A stretch of DNA of 64,000 bases, from NCBI GenBank assembly GCA_037043015.1, contig CM073321.1, positions 19,279,001 through 19,343,000 on the forward strand, written 5' to 3'. Of this stretch, positions 23,529 to 34,591 are shown piece after piece. Numbering within the stretch: position 1 is the first letter of the stretch; each line of letters opens with the position of its first letter. The position numbers were made by a program, and so were the translations under genes. The notes under the pieces are model-generated. The model was not told where the DNA came from and searched no databases. It worked only from the letters and a program-made list of their open reading frames with translations. Source of the DNA: Bryum argenteum. Its lineage: Eukaryota; Streptophyta; Bryopsida; Bryales; Bryaceae.

Positions 23529-24464
23529 GGCCACTAACGGTCGAGTATTTTGACTTTTTGAGTAAAAGCGATGTGGTTGGTCTTGGTCGTGCACTGGTCA
23601 AAAAGGAGGGAACTTGGGAGGAACTGGAACATCATGGGAGAGTAAAAATCATTTGAAGTTAAGTCTCCGAGAAATCCGGAATATTTCTAAAAATAGAAAT
23701 TACATAATTCTAATTAAAAGAACCGGATTCGCGAGGAAAATGTATAACCCAAACTCAAATTAACAAAATAATCACATATTGGGCACTAGAATGTTAACCC
23801 CTAAATGCGACGAATGTCCAAAAACGACATTTTGGATGGAAGGCAGCACTTTGAATAGCCATATCTTCTTCATCCAAGGTCCGTTTTGGACGAAATCACT
23901 TGAGTTATGCTCCAAATCAAGTCTAGTTTGTATTGTAAAATTTGCAAGCCCATAAAATAAAGTATGAATTAATGGAATGCACTTTAGTTAAGACAGCTCT
24001 TCTTTTTTATTGGATCTCCAAGCATGGGGCATGTATTATCATTGCAAGCCAATTATGTGAAATTAAAAATAGTTTTTCATGATTTGTTTTTTCATGGTCA
24101 TGATCTTAAGGTGATTCTTAACAACTTTGTAGTGAGAAGTTTTCTGATCATAATGATTTTGCTATTCGATTTGTAATGATGTTTTGTCAACAGAAAAAGT
24201 GACAAAATGGATGATATTTGAGGGGCTATATCTCCTTTATCCACCGTTGGATTTCAACTTAATTTTTTGGGATGGCCTATATTAGAGCCTAGTCTAAGTG
24301 ATAGAAACCTTAACAAGATTTAAGATGTTTTGAAGATAAGGCATGAAATTGAATGCAAAGGATCTAGTTTTGGACTATTTTTCCTTTGTAAAATTTTAGG
24401 TAGTTTTTACCATTCATTTGCATAGCTTTTATTTGAGCCAAGAATTTTTTTGGTGGATTTTTGT

Positions 24465-27237
24465 GGCATGTTAATGTTTGGTGAGTTAATGTATTATTAG
24501 TTAAGAAATTAGTCAAGTTTACATTAAACCATAAAACCGTAATGAAAAACTCTAAACCCTGGACAATAACCAACTTAACTTTTGATATTTTAAAAATCGA
24601 AAACTTTTATAATAAAACTTTTACCATTGCTGCAAACATTGTTTACCACAATTCATCCGACTACACAAAGAGAAAATGATACTTCTAGTTGTTAAAGAGA
24701 TAGTGTAATTTGTTATTTGAACCTTAGATTACAAGATTACCTTAAATAGAGTATAGGGAGAAAAACGTGAAAATATTTAATTACATGAAACTTATACTTA
24801 ATAAATATTCAAAGAGAAAACAAATTGTTCTCGTCGTGTACCTTGGATTGATGTAGTCTTGAATGATTTAATTTTATTTTATACTAATTTAAGTACGCAG
24901 AACTTCGAAGAGTTTTATAGAGCTGTAATAGAGTAGGAAATGGAGAGTAGGATTATAGAGTAATTATGTGAATCTATTTGCTTTACTTCCATATTTCACT
25001 CCTAACAATTGTTAGGTTTATTTTGGTGAATGAGCATGTGAAATGGTGGACGCTATTAACATTTCCTAAGCCTTTATGCCTAGCGTTTATGCTCAATTTA
25101 TCAAAACCGACAATTGATGTGAGGTATTGTAAGATTTGTATTTACTAAAATACGTGTAATATTAAAAGATTAATACTTTGTACATTAAAACAGTTATAGT
25201 AAGTATAATATTGAATTTATTTAAATGTGAATCCATAAGATTTTTTATGTGTTTCTACTTAATTAGGTGTGCTATATTAAGTATGATATTCAATAGGTTG
25301 AATGTGGTATTTTACAAATGCATATTGTAAACATAATATTCAATATATTTATGTGAGATACTATTATATAAGTACATAGACAGTGAATAAGTTGAGGAAT
25401 TATAAGTTTATTAGTTACTTTTTTCAAGTGTATCATTCCATATATGATACTTAGAGTATAATATTATTGGTTTAATATTAAATCTTGTTAACATTTAGTG
25501 AGTAAATATATTTTAGAGGTTTAGTATTCTATGTGTGATATTCAAACGTAATAATATTTAGTTTTACATCAATTCTTATGCTAAGATGATTTTTATATTA
25601 TGGTATTCTAAACCTATTTTCAAAAATTTAGAATGTATCCGCATTTACGCTTTCTTCCATAAAGTTGCGATCTAGCTTCTATCTTTACTTTTCAATCCTA
25701 AATCTTTAACTTCAAAAATAATTAACCCTTAATCCTGAATCCTTAACCCTATAACCAAAACTTTAATTCCTAAATTCTATAGCCTAAACCCTATACACTA
25801 AACCCTATACTAAAGCCTTAACCCTAAACACCTTATTCTGAATCATAACTACTACACTGTAAAATATTTTAAACTTGGTAGTTACTTTGAACTCCAATCC
25901 GTATGAAAAAATACCGAAGAATACAAATTTTAGAATTCGAACCGTCGAACACTAGATAATTTTTGAGGAAAACTAGTTAAAGGTATTTTTTAGTATTACG
26001 TAAATTTTTTAAGAAATGAAGATTAAATTGTTTACAAAATAAAGAATAAAAACCATATGTAAAAAAATAATTATGTACAGTTTTGAGACAAGGTTTTAAT
26101 AAAAAGTTATCATTTTTTAAACTAGGTTAAAATTATTATGAAGTTAGGCGTTTAGCAATTGATCCTTATGATTGAAGTTATATACTATTTATGAACATAG
26201 TTCTTATTACTACAACTAATACAAAGCACATCACATTCCACGTAAGTATGCATCAAGTATATATATGGCCTCTTAAACTAACATGCTACCAGATGTTCAC
26301 AACTCAAGGTACCATTTATTGATCGAATGTCAGTAATGTTAAACAACATTGCTCAAGCCAAATTTGATTAAAAATTGCCACAGTTCAGGCATGACCAGAA
26401 ATAACTGGTTTCTTCACAAGGAAAGCATGCTTCCAAAAGCTTACGAAGAAGCACTTGAAAGAGCGACTCCACAAACGCGTGCTTTCTAAAGTTCGAACAA
26501 GAGAATGACGCGTGCTTTGACTTGCAATCTGAACACAAGCCTTTGAAAAACACAGGAAGCTAATATCGTCTCCTATACAAAGTAGTCGTGTGCAGAATGG
26601 ATGTAAAATGTGCATGTCTGTATATAAAGTTGATCGAATTGGACATCTTGGGCTAAAAAGGTGAACGGGACAGCTTGGGGTGACTTTGACAAATCCAATT
26701 ATGCATAACAGTAGCTTCATGAGTATATATGCAATGTGATGGTTTGACAAAGACTGATATGTTGGAACAAATCTAGATACACAAAGTGCATTTTTCAAGT
26801 TGACAATATAAGTGTAAAGGAGGAAAAGTAAGCACTCTGTTGGAACTGTGATCATAATTTTACTACCATGATCGGTTTTCAAAGAAGTAGTGTGGGCACG
26901 GTGATGGGCTGGAGGCTGTGACATGTGAAGCCTTTGACAAACTGGAATGCCAGATACTAAAAAACCACCGCAAGCAACACAAACAGCGATATACAGAGCG
27001 ACTAAAAAATTACCGCAAGCAACACACAGAGCGATACACAGAGCAACCTAAGATGAGATGGACCTCAGAATGTGTAGTTTACAAGGGCGATAAGGATCGG
27101 TTTGATAGAAATTCGCCAAACATGAAGATAATGGTCATAATACAATGCATCTTAGTTCAAAAGTGGATGCATTAGCACCAAGGAGAGTTGGTGGGGGTGA
27201 TAAAGAAGGTGACGTAGTTCTTATTCCTAAAACTAAT
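24465..27237. other. AT-rich spacer between the inverted-repeat arms
   Basis: No gene was recognised. It contains a degenerate CCCTAAA-type tract (about 25690-25830) and two tandem copies of a unit of about 45 bp containing ACCGCAAGCAACACA (about 26956-27046). A 179-residue minus-strand frame (26385-26924) is cysteine- and histidine-rich, without any domain I recognise, and is probably spurious. Confidence 0.6.
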
Positions 27238-28175
27238 ACAAAAATTCACCAAAAAAAATTCTTGGCTCAAATAAAAGCTATGCAAATGAATGGTAAAACT
27301 ACCTAAAATTTTACAAAGGAAAAATAGTCCAAAACTAGATCCTTTGCATTCAATTTCATGCCTTATCTTCAAAACATCTTAAATCTTGTTAAGGTTTCTA
27401 TCACTTAGACTAGGCTCTAATATAGGCCATCCCAAAAAATTAAGTTGAAATCCAACGGTGGATAAAGGAGATATAGCCCCTCAAATATCATCCATTTTGT
27501 CACTTTTTCTGTTGACAAAACATCATTACAAATCGAATAGCAAAATCATTATGATCAGAAAACTTCTCACTACAAAGTTGTTAAGAATCACCTTAAGATC
27601 ATGACCATGAAAAAACAAATCATGAAAAACTATTTTTAATTTCACATAATTGGCTTGCAATGATAATACATGCCCCATGCTTGGAGATCCAATAAAAAAG
27701 AAGAGCTGTCTTAACTAAAGTGCATTCCATTAATTCATACTTTATTTTATGGGCTTGCAAATTTTACAATACAAACTAGACTTGATTTGGAGCATAACTC
27801 AAGTGATTTCGTCCAAAACGGACCTTGGATGAAGAAGATATGGCTATTCAAAGTGCTGCCTTCCATCCAAAATGTCGTTTTTGGACATTCGTCGCATTTA
27901 GGGGTTAACATTCTAGTGCCCAATATGTGATTATTTTGTTAATTTGAGTTTGGGTTATACATTTTCCTCGCGAATCCGGTTCTTTTAATTAGAATTATGT
28001 AATTTCTATTTTTAGAAATATTCCGGATTTCTCGGAGACTTAACTTCAAATGATTTTTACTCTCCCATGATGTTCCAGTTCCTCCTGAAGTTCCCTCCTT
28101 TTTGACCAGTGCACGACCAAGACCAACCACATCGCTTTTACTCAAAAAGTCAAAATACTCTGACCGTTAGTGGCC

Positions 28176-28222
28176 TTTTTTGGCGCCCTTTCTCTGCCGA
28201 GTTGGTGCTCTTTTTTGGCGCC
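28176..28222 (+). promoter_or_regulatory. Paired E2F-like sites of locus B-right
   Basis: Two copies of TTTTTTGGCGCC (28176-28187 and 28211-28222), 35 bp apart, match TTTSSCGS. They lie about 350-390 bp upstream of the leader donor at 28568. A simple repeat of CCGCT/CTCCG units (about 28270-28340) lies between. Confidence 0.45.
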
Positions 28223-28476
28223 ATTTTTCTTCCCCCTTGGTCTTGCTCGCTCTTCTTTCTCATCGCACACTATCCCGCTACTCCGCTCCGCTGCTCAACT
28301 CCGCTGCTCCGCTCCGCTCCTCTGCTCCTCCGCTCCTCCGCACCTTCTACCTTTGCCCTTGGCCTCACCTCCACACTTCCGCACCTTTGCCCTTCGTCTC
28401 ACTATACTCCGTTTCGCCTATACTTCGTTTCCCATTTGTGCTTCCGGTTTAGTAAAGTCTGATTAGGGTTTGGGAC

Positions 28477-28567
28477 TCTTAGTAGCTCTGGTGTTGATGC
28501 GCATGCTGCTTTTGAGGATGCCCAAGGCCTTCGTTACATTATTGCAGCTGTCGAGCACGGTGTGAGG
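28477..28567 (+). pseudogene. Leader exon of locus B-right with possible exonuclease-like fragment
   Basis: One frame reads TLSSSGVDAHAAFEDAQG followed by LRYIIAAVEHGV, ending at the donor GAGG-GTGAGT (intron from 28568). The H-x4-D string (DAHAAFED) is the pattern of motif III in DEDDh 3'-5' exonucleases. No other DUF7869 locus here has a comparable leader, so it may be a captured exon. About thirty residues is too little for a firm call. Confidence 0.3.
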
Positions 28568-28847
28568 GTGAGTTCGATCAATAACCTCAATTTCAATGTA
28601 TAACAAGAATTTGTTGTTGATTGGTCATATGTTGCCTTCATCGAGGTGCATTCCTGATGACAAAGTGGATTTTGTCGGAGGTTGTGTGCACGGAAATCGA
28701 GGCAAAGATACTGTTCTACTTGTGCACAGAAATCGAGGCGAAGACATTATTATACTTGTGCACGGTTCCCAAGAATCAATCTCACAAATCACTGTGCACG
28801 AATATCGAGGCAATTTCTTATCACGAATGCATGTAATATGGACAGGC

Positions 28848-30183
28848 TCATTTAGCTCGAGTCGAGCTAAATGGGCATTCACATACAAATGATTCGAGTT
28901 CACGAATTCGTCTAGTTGAGTTATTTATAGGAAGACCAATTAGCTCGACTCGAGCTAAATGGTCATCCACGAATATATAATTTGAGTTTGTCTTGAGAGA
29001 TAATTGTGGAAGGATCATTTCTCTCGACTCGAGCTAAATGGTCTTCTTTTTTACAAATGCTTTGAGGTTAGCGTGACGAACTGTTTTCTTGAAGACCATT
29101 TAGCTCGAGTCGAGCTAAATGGTCTTCAAGAAAATTGTTCATCAACAAACCCCAAAGCATTTGTAAAAGGAAGACCATTTAGCTCGAGTCGAGCTAAATG
29201 GTCATCTAGATACAACTGCTTCGAGGTGAGCAGTTATCTTGATGACCATTTAGCTCGCGTCGAGCTAAATGGTCTTCAAGAAAACTGTTCATCAACAACC
29301 CCCGAAGCATTTCTAAAAGGAAGACCATTTAGCTCGAGTCGAGCTACATGGTCATCTAGATACAACTGCTTCGAGGTGAGCATTTATCTTAATGACCATT
29401 TAGCTCGGGTCGAGCTAAATGGTCTTCAAGAAAACTGTTCATCAACAACCCCCGAAGCATTTCTAAAAAGAAGACCATTTAGCCCGAGTCGAGCTAAATG
29501 GTCATCTAGATACAATCGCTTGAGGTGAGCGATTATCTTAATGACCATTTAGCTCGGGTCGAGCTAAATGGTCTTCAAGAAAACTGTTCATCAACAACCC
29601 CCGAAGCATTTCTAAAAAGAAGACCATTTAGCCCGAGTCGAGCTAAATGGTCATCTAGATACAACTGCTTCGAGGTGAGCAGTTATCTTAATGACCATTT
29701 AGCTCGGGTCGAGCTAAATGGTCTTCAAGAAAACTGTTCATCAACAACCCCCGAAGCATTTCTAAAAAGAAGACCATTTAGCCCGAGTCGAGCTAAATGG
29801 TCATCTAGATACAACTGCTTCGAGGTGAGCAGTTATCTTAATGACCATTTAGCTCGGGTCGAGCTAAATGGTCTTCAAGAAAAGTGTTCATTAAGAACCC
29901 TTGAAGCATTTCTAAAAGGAAGACCATTTAGCTCGAGTCGAGCTTATTGGTCATCCAAATACAATTGCTTCGAGGTGAGCAGTTATCTTGATGTCCATTT
30001 AGCTCGACTCGAGCTAAATGGTCATCAAGATAACTGTTCATCAACAAACCCCGAAGCAGTTGTAGCTAGATGACCATTTAGCTCGACTCGAGCTCAATAG
30101 TCATCGACATAGAACTGCCTCGAGGTTAGCGTGATGAAGTGTTTGCTTCATGACTATTTAGCTCGACTCGAGCTAAATGGCTA
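28848..30183. repeat. Palindrome array of locus B-right
   Basis: About eighteen palindromes have arms near TTTAGCTCG and CGAGCTAAA, with centres AGT, ACT, GGT or CGT. They are separated alternately by a spacer of about 48 bp (containing ACTGTTCATCAACAA) and one of about 40 bp (containing CTGCTTCGAGGTGAGCAG, itself an imperfect palindrome). The 150-bp dimer repeats most regularly at 29390-29850. Because 150 is divisible by three, long frames stay open through it (29004-29528, 29525-30073). The array fills the predicted leader intron 28568-30222. Confidence 0.92.
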
Positions 30184-30284
30184 TACAATTTCCTTAATGT
30201 TCATACGCATTTCCGTTTGCAGGTATATCAATTTACAAGTGATTACTCATAATTTTTTGTTTATTGCCGGCATTCACGTAATCA

Positions 30285-30916
30285 TGGAATTTAGTGAATC
30301 CGATGGCGACGGAGATTTTCAGCGTCTTTTTTCTGAGGTATTGGATTTACTAATTTTACTTAATATATTTTTGTCTTGAGTTTATCTATTCGTACTAATA
30401 CGTCTTTGTTTGTGGTCTCATAGGACTTGGATGTCCCTTCCGAGCTTCTTCCGGACCATTTAAAAGATTGCCCCGGACTGCCAAGAAGCAAATAGGTTAC
30501 GAAATTTGTGACCCTTCTCAACGATAGAGTGGACGTTGTAGGTGAAGGCATTTGTCAGACTCTGGACGCTCAAAGAATGTTACAGAGTAATGACGAGCCC
30601 ATATGTGAAGATCAAGTAGTTGTGCAGATTGTGAAGTGCTTGAATTTCGACTTCGTATGTGCTGATACCATATTTGCAAGTAGGAGTTGGAAGCTTAGCC
30701 ATGCTATCCATGAGGGTTGGTCACTACTTGATCATTTACGAGTTGATCAATTTAACGTCGTTGTTTATGCCCGGGATCATCCAAAGAGAAAGGGGGTGCG
30801 ACCGTATGAGTTGGGACAACGAAACTCTCAATTCTTGAGGACCAAGAGAGAAGAGGAGCTCCTGACGTTAGATTCAGTCAACTTGGTTGCAAGCAAGGTT
30901 TGCTGCAGCAAGAACG
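30285..30916 (+). pseudogene. DUF7869-type gene, locus B-right N-terminal exons
   Basis: Exon 1 encodes MEFSESDGDGDFQRLFSE and ends at the donor GAG-GTATTGG. An 86-bp intron (30338-30423, ending CTCATAG) separates it from exon 2, which reads DLDVPSELLPDHLKDC. An in-frame TAG follows where loci A and C have Trp (RSSW, RAQW), then VTKFVTLLNDRVDVVGEGIC. Identity to B-left is near complete up to CCSKN, where homology stops abruptly at about 30916 and unrelated sequence begins. The central DUF7869 block and C-terminal module are absent. The protein is therefore truncated, and two independent changes (early stop and replaced 3' part) make it nonfunctional as a DUF7869 protein. Confidence 0.75.
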
Positions 30917-31702
30917 CTACCCATTACGCATATCTCGCGCAGTCTTTTATGGTCTAAGCCCAAATGGTTGAATGTGGTGTTGGAGTTGGACGGGGTTCTG
31001 TGTTTGATGGCCTCTGTGTCTACCTCAACGCCTGCAGAGTTCCTGTCTTTTCCAAATCCCAATAGTCCTCCGGTCTTTTCCTCCACCGTCCCAACCTTAG
31101 TTGCCGGCAGGGTCGTCTACTGTCGTCTCGGGTTGACCGGGTTCCTTTGTTTATTAAATTTGTTTCGCCACATCCACATCTGGAGTACCCTAGGTCCTAA
31201 GGTTGTCTATGGACTCTGCTCCTTTGTGTTCTCGAAGTCAAACGCTGCCCTTGGAGTTGTCTTGGCTTCTAACGGATGCAATAATTTGTTGTTGAAGAAT
31301 TACGCATTCGCCAAGGCCCCCGGCACGACAAATCACATCCTCGTAAAATATCCTCGGGTGCGGTTGTATCCTAGGAAGGGTGCCAATTTCAATGCCGACA
31401 ACTTGCTAATTGTTGATTCCAAGCCTCAGACTTGCATTGTGGTGCCCACAAAGAACACACTTTACACTATTCCGTGGAACCATTCCTGTCCGGTGGAGCC
31501 AAAGTCCGAGTTATTACAAAGGATAGGCGAGATATGTCTTGCCGTGCATTTGAACGATTTTGAGAATTTTCATGAGACTATGCGCTATCGTAGACCAACG
31601 CATAATAAACTATCGAAGGACTCAGAGTTGTATAAGCTCCTGAGCCGTAATCTTCCATATTTGTGGAATCAAGACCGAATCACTGAGAAGAATTTGCCTT
31701 AA
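30917..31702 (+). pseudogene. FCP1/NIF-like HAD phosphatase domain fused to locus B-right
   Basis: The frame 30887-31702 contains KWLNVVLELDGVLCLMASV, the position of the HAD nucleophile motif DxDx(T/V). It continues with GLTGFLCLLNLFRHIHIWST (the RPG-x-x-x-FL...VxIWSS region of FCP1/NIF domains) and then DSKPQTCIVVPTKNT and IPWNHSCPVE near the C-terminus. The first catalytic aspartate is replaced by glutamate (ELDGV), and the RPG motif reads RLG, so phosphatase activity is unlikely. Further conceptual exons may follow (LLRWRYIVDRLVNPP at about 31765; an acidic YAKEDMDNDEDD stretch at about 32085; a basic frame 32268-32508). The join to the DUF7869 fragment at about 30916 is abrupt, with no intron border obvious. 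Confidence 0.6.
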
Positions 31703-32508
31703 ATACTTTCATCATTGGTATTATTCTAATTTTTACCATAGGAACCTTATGGTTATTGGTTGCTTAGATGGAGATATATTGTGGATCGATTGGTCAATCC
31801 CCCCCGAACATACGTGATTAAATGCATTGTTATATTGTGTACCTTTTTCATTGCACTTAGTGTCATGGACTCACTTTCTAAAATGGGTGTGTTTATAAAC
31901 CAGGTTGCTGCCGTTGGACGTCAGCTCTCTCCACTTCCATCATGTGCTTTGCAAGCAAATCTTATAATTGGTCCTTCAATGTTGTCAGATCCTTCCATTA
32001 CAAGTGAGAACTCGAGAACTTTTTCGAAATGAAGGTAGAAACGGTTAATCTACTATGCTCCGGACGACGCATCGGCTGTAGATTACGCGAAGGAGGACAT
32101 GGATAATGACGAGGACGATGTAGTAGACAGTCCCCCTATTCAAAATCAACCATGTATTGCAACCTGCCATGATCAAATGGGTGTGATGATGTTGGTTGGA
32201 GCGGCACCCCAAGGTGTAGCTGTATTTCGCACGTGCCTATTTAGCTCAATTCGATCTAAATAGTTCCTTGCCGAATACTGTGGCTCATTGCGCCTTGTCT
32301 CTTGGGGCAAACACTCGCGTTCATCCTGCACGATTATCGTCCGAGACTCACTGTCTATTACGGAGACGTGCATTGAAGCGTCGTAGGAGTGGTGCGCTTA
32401 TGGAGATGGACGAACATGCATTCTCTAAATACACACGTAGTGAGGAACATGTATTCACTAAGAAGGATTCTAGTGGTGATACCTCCTCTCCGCCACGTCG
32501 TGATTGGT

Positions 32509-33060
32509 AGATAATATAATGCCTACATGTTGGAGCTCTACAATTACACCAATAAATTGTATTTGTGCTTTCATATCAATAAAATTTTCTCTTGGAGAAA
32601 CAAATTTCTTAGCTTGCATTATGATTTTCTTTCTCTTATTGTCTTTAATATTGAGAAAATTCATCATTATCAGTAATAACCTGATGATTTGGTAAATAAT
32701 CAGGTGAGAATCGATCTAAATGGAAGTCTCCCTAATTACCAAAATCAGTATATATTCCCATTATAACAAACTACGTGTTTAAACCCTACACTCTAACCAC
32801 TAAAACCACAACCCCAAATCCTAAACCCTAAACCCTTAATCCTAAACCCCAAACCCTGAGGTTTTATTTTGTAAGCCTTTATTTATGTATTTGTTCCACA
32901 AAGCGGAATTTCATGGAAGATGCTATTTGGGACGTATATTGTTACAAAAGTTCGTCAATAAATTCGTTACAAAAGTTCTGGGTCCTCATTTATTAGCCGG
33001 ATCTTATCTTGAATATGTCTTATACAAAGATCCGTTTGAACAATGACCGTTTGAATTTTA
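32509..33060. other. Noncoding gap with a degenerate CCCTAAA tract
   Basis: No gene was recognised. At 32775-32862 the sequence is a run of CCCTAAA, TCCTAAACCCTAAA and CCCCAAA variants closely matching the tract at 11283-11372. A lone decayed palindrome (TTTAGCTCAATTCGATCTAA) lies just upstream at about 32241. Confidence 0.6.
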
Positions 33061-33087
33061 TTTTTGGCGGCAAATTATTCCCGCTCT
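33061..33087 (+). promoter_or_regulatory. E2F-like sites of locus C
   Basis: TTTTTGGCGGCAAA (33061-33074) is followed by ATTCCCGCTC (33078-33087). The first matches TTTSSCGS; the second is one base off. They lie about 300 bp before the predicted leader donor at 33358. Confidence 0.4.
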
Positions 33088-33357
33088 TTCTTTATGCGCG
33101 GAATTCATCCTTTGATTTCATCGTTTGATCGCGCGAGGAACTACCTTGGCTTTCAGCATTCTTTTTAGTCAAGGCTCTTCGCGTTGTGTAAACTCCAGTC
33201 AAGTTCTAGCGCTGTTCTTCCTTCGGCTTGAGGCGCTGCTCTTCCTTCGGCTTGAGGCGCTACTCTTCCGCGCTTTCTCTCTTCCTGTCTTCTTCTCTTC
33301 TTTTCTATCAATTCGTGGGCGCTACTTCACAGTGTTGGCTCTTAACTTCCTCTGCAG

Positions 33358-34590
33358 GTTAGCTAACATTCCACGACACTTCCTTTTGCGGTTGTATAGA
33401 ATGTATAATCCGCCTCTTGTTGTCGAGGTGATCGTCTTTGTTTTTGTTTATTGTTCGTCGTCTTTATTTGAGATTATTGTTCTTCGATTATTCTGTAGTA
33501 TATCGATTGAGTTGATTGATGTTGTATCTGTGTTAACCTTTGTTAACAAACTTGTGCTTACAACGTACATTTCGCCCTTTACATCGAATAATTTGAAAAT
33601 GCCTTGGGATCTGTGCCATCATCTGATCGATGATAACCTTGAGGGTCGCCTCGGGGGGCGTGCAGTCTTCGAATTTTTTTTGTCAGGTTATCGTTGGGTC
33701 GACGATAACCATTATGATTACTAGTAGGTTCATTTCATATTGAAATGTTTAGCATGCCAGGTTATCGTCGTGTGGACGATAACTTTTATGGTAACCTTTT
33801 ATGTTAACCTCTCATGTATGCCAGGTTATCGTCGTGTCGACGATAAACTTTTATGATAACCTCTTATGTTAACCTCTTTAAATGTCAAGTTATTGTCGTG
33901 TCGACGATAACTCTTATGTCGTTTGGTACCATGTCATGTTATTGTCGTGTCGACGATAATATGTATGTTAACCAATACGAGAATGTAAATTGAAAATATT
34001 GCTTCTATGGCATGCTATCGTCGAGTCAACGATATCTTCCAAGCTACCCACGAGGTAGTATATTAAGTAGTAAATTATTTTTACCATTGGTTGTTATTGT
34101 CGAGTGGACGATACCCCTTCTATCCACGGTCGGGGAGTATTTTATCTTAGAATTATGTGGTCAACCATTAAGTTATCGTCGGGTCGACGATAACTTTGAT
34201 TGATAGGGCTATCGGCTATCAAGATAGACTCTATGTTGTTGTACGAACAACTCAATGTAGTATAATAGTTAGGTTTGATAGCCTCTGTGTGTAGGGCTAT
34301 AGGAAAACTACCCATTGTTGGTCACTTGTTGTGGATATCGTCAGGTCGATGATTTGTGAGGTTTCTATCTTCACTTTACAGTTGGGAGACGGTTACTGTT
34401 AGGATAGTATTGTCGAGTCGACAATTTGTGTCCCTTAAAGTGCTCTTCTTCTCGTCTTTATCATATTCCCGATACTTCAATGTCATTTTCGCCGGTGGTC
34501 AGAATATTAAGCGTTCCACATGAAGTTTTGTTATTCTCTCAGTCGTCCAAATGAACTTCATTTTGGTATTTATTGTTGATTTTCCTGCAG
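33358..34590 (+). other. Predicted 5'-leader intron of locus C
   Basis: The donor is CTGCAG then GTTAGC at 33358. The acceptor is TTGATTTTCCTGCAG ending 34590, immediately followed by G and the ATG at 34592. The palindrome array lies wholly inside. Confidence 0.55.
33686..34428. repeat. Palindrome array of locus C
   Basis: About ten copies have arms TTATCGTCG and CGACGATAA around centres TGT, GGT or AGT. They lie near 33688, 33761, 33825, 33889, 33939, 34014, 34096, 34172, 34334 and 34410; the last ones are more decayed. Spacing is about 50-160 bp and spacers are unrelated to each other except short GTTAACCTCT runs. Confidence 0.85.
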
Positions 34591-34591
34591 G

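Larger units (their letters stand above)
21803..24464 (-). repeat. Left arm of a large inverted repeat (B-left upstream half)
   Basis: Read in reverse, this matches 27238-30346 nearly continuously: exon 1, the palindrome-bearing intron, leader exon, promoter region and about 0.9 kb of AT-rich DNA beyond it. The arm is about 450 bp shorter than its partner because it has six fewer palindromes (about 12 versus 18), equal to three 150-bp units. Homology ends at about 24464 against 27238. Beyond the MULE and CACTA inserts, the arm continues to about 12716 against 30916. Confidence 0.9.
27238..30346 (+). repeat. Right arm of the large inverted repeat (B-right upstream half)
   Basis: This is the reverse-complement partner of 21803-24464. 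It carries the uninterrupted order AT-rich flank, promoter, leader exon, palindrome intron, exon 1. It holds the single-copy versions of both target sites that are duplicated around MULE1 and the CACTA element in the left arm. The GAGG donor, GCAG acceptor and exon sequences are conserved in both arms. Confidence 0.9.

Noticed and set aside
26385..26924. 179-aa minus-strand ORF
   Set aside because: No domain, no conserved copy in the window, biased composition and AT-rich noncoding surroundings.
29004..30073. Two long open frames (174 and 182 aa) encoding a repeated DHLARVELNGLQENC-type protein
   Set aside because: The 150-bp unit is a multiple of three, so any frame without a stop stays open. 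The same sequence in the other arm is shorter and broken, and splice sites place it in an intron.
28848..30183. CRISPR-like array: palindromic repeats with regular spacers
   Set aside because: The spacers are two alternating repeated sequences, not unique ones, there are no cas genes, and the surroundings are plant transposons. It is a tandemly repeated palindromic intron.
21803..30346. The inverted-repeat arms as terminal inverted repeats of one giant (Foldback-type) transposon
   Set aside because: The arms contain a promoter, leader and exon of a DUF7869-type gene in divergent orientation, and the outer ends continue as gene sequence. Duplication or two insertions explains this better. I found no target duplication around the pair.
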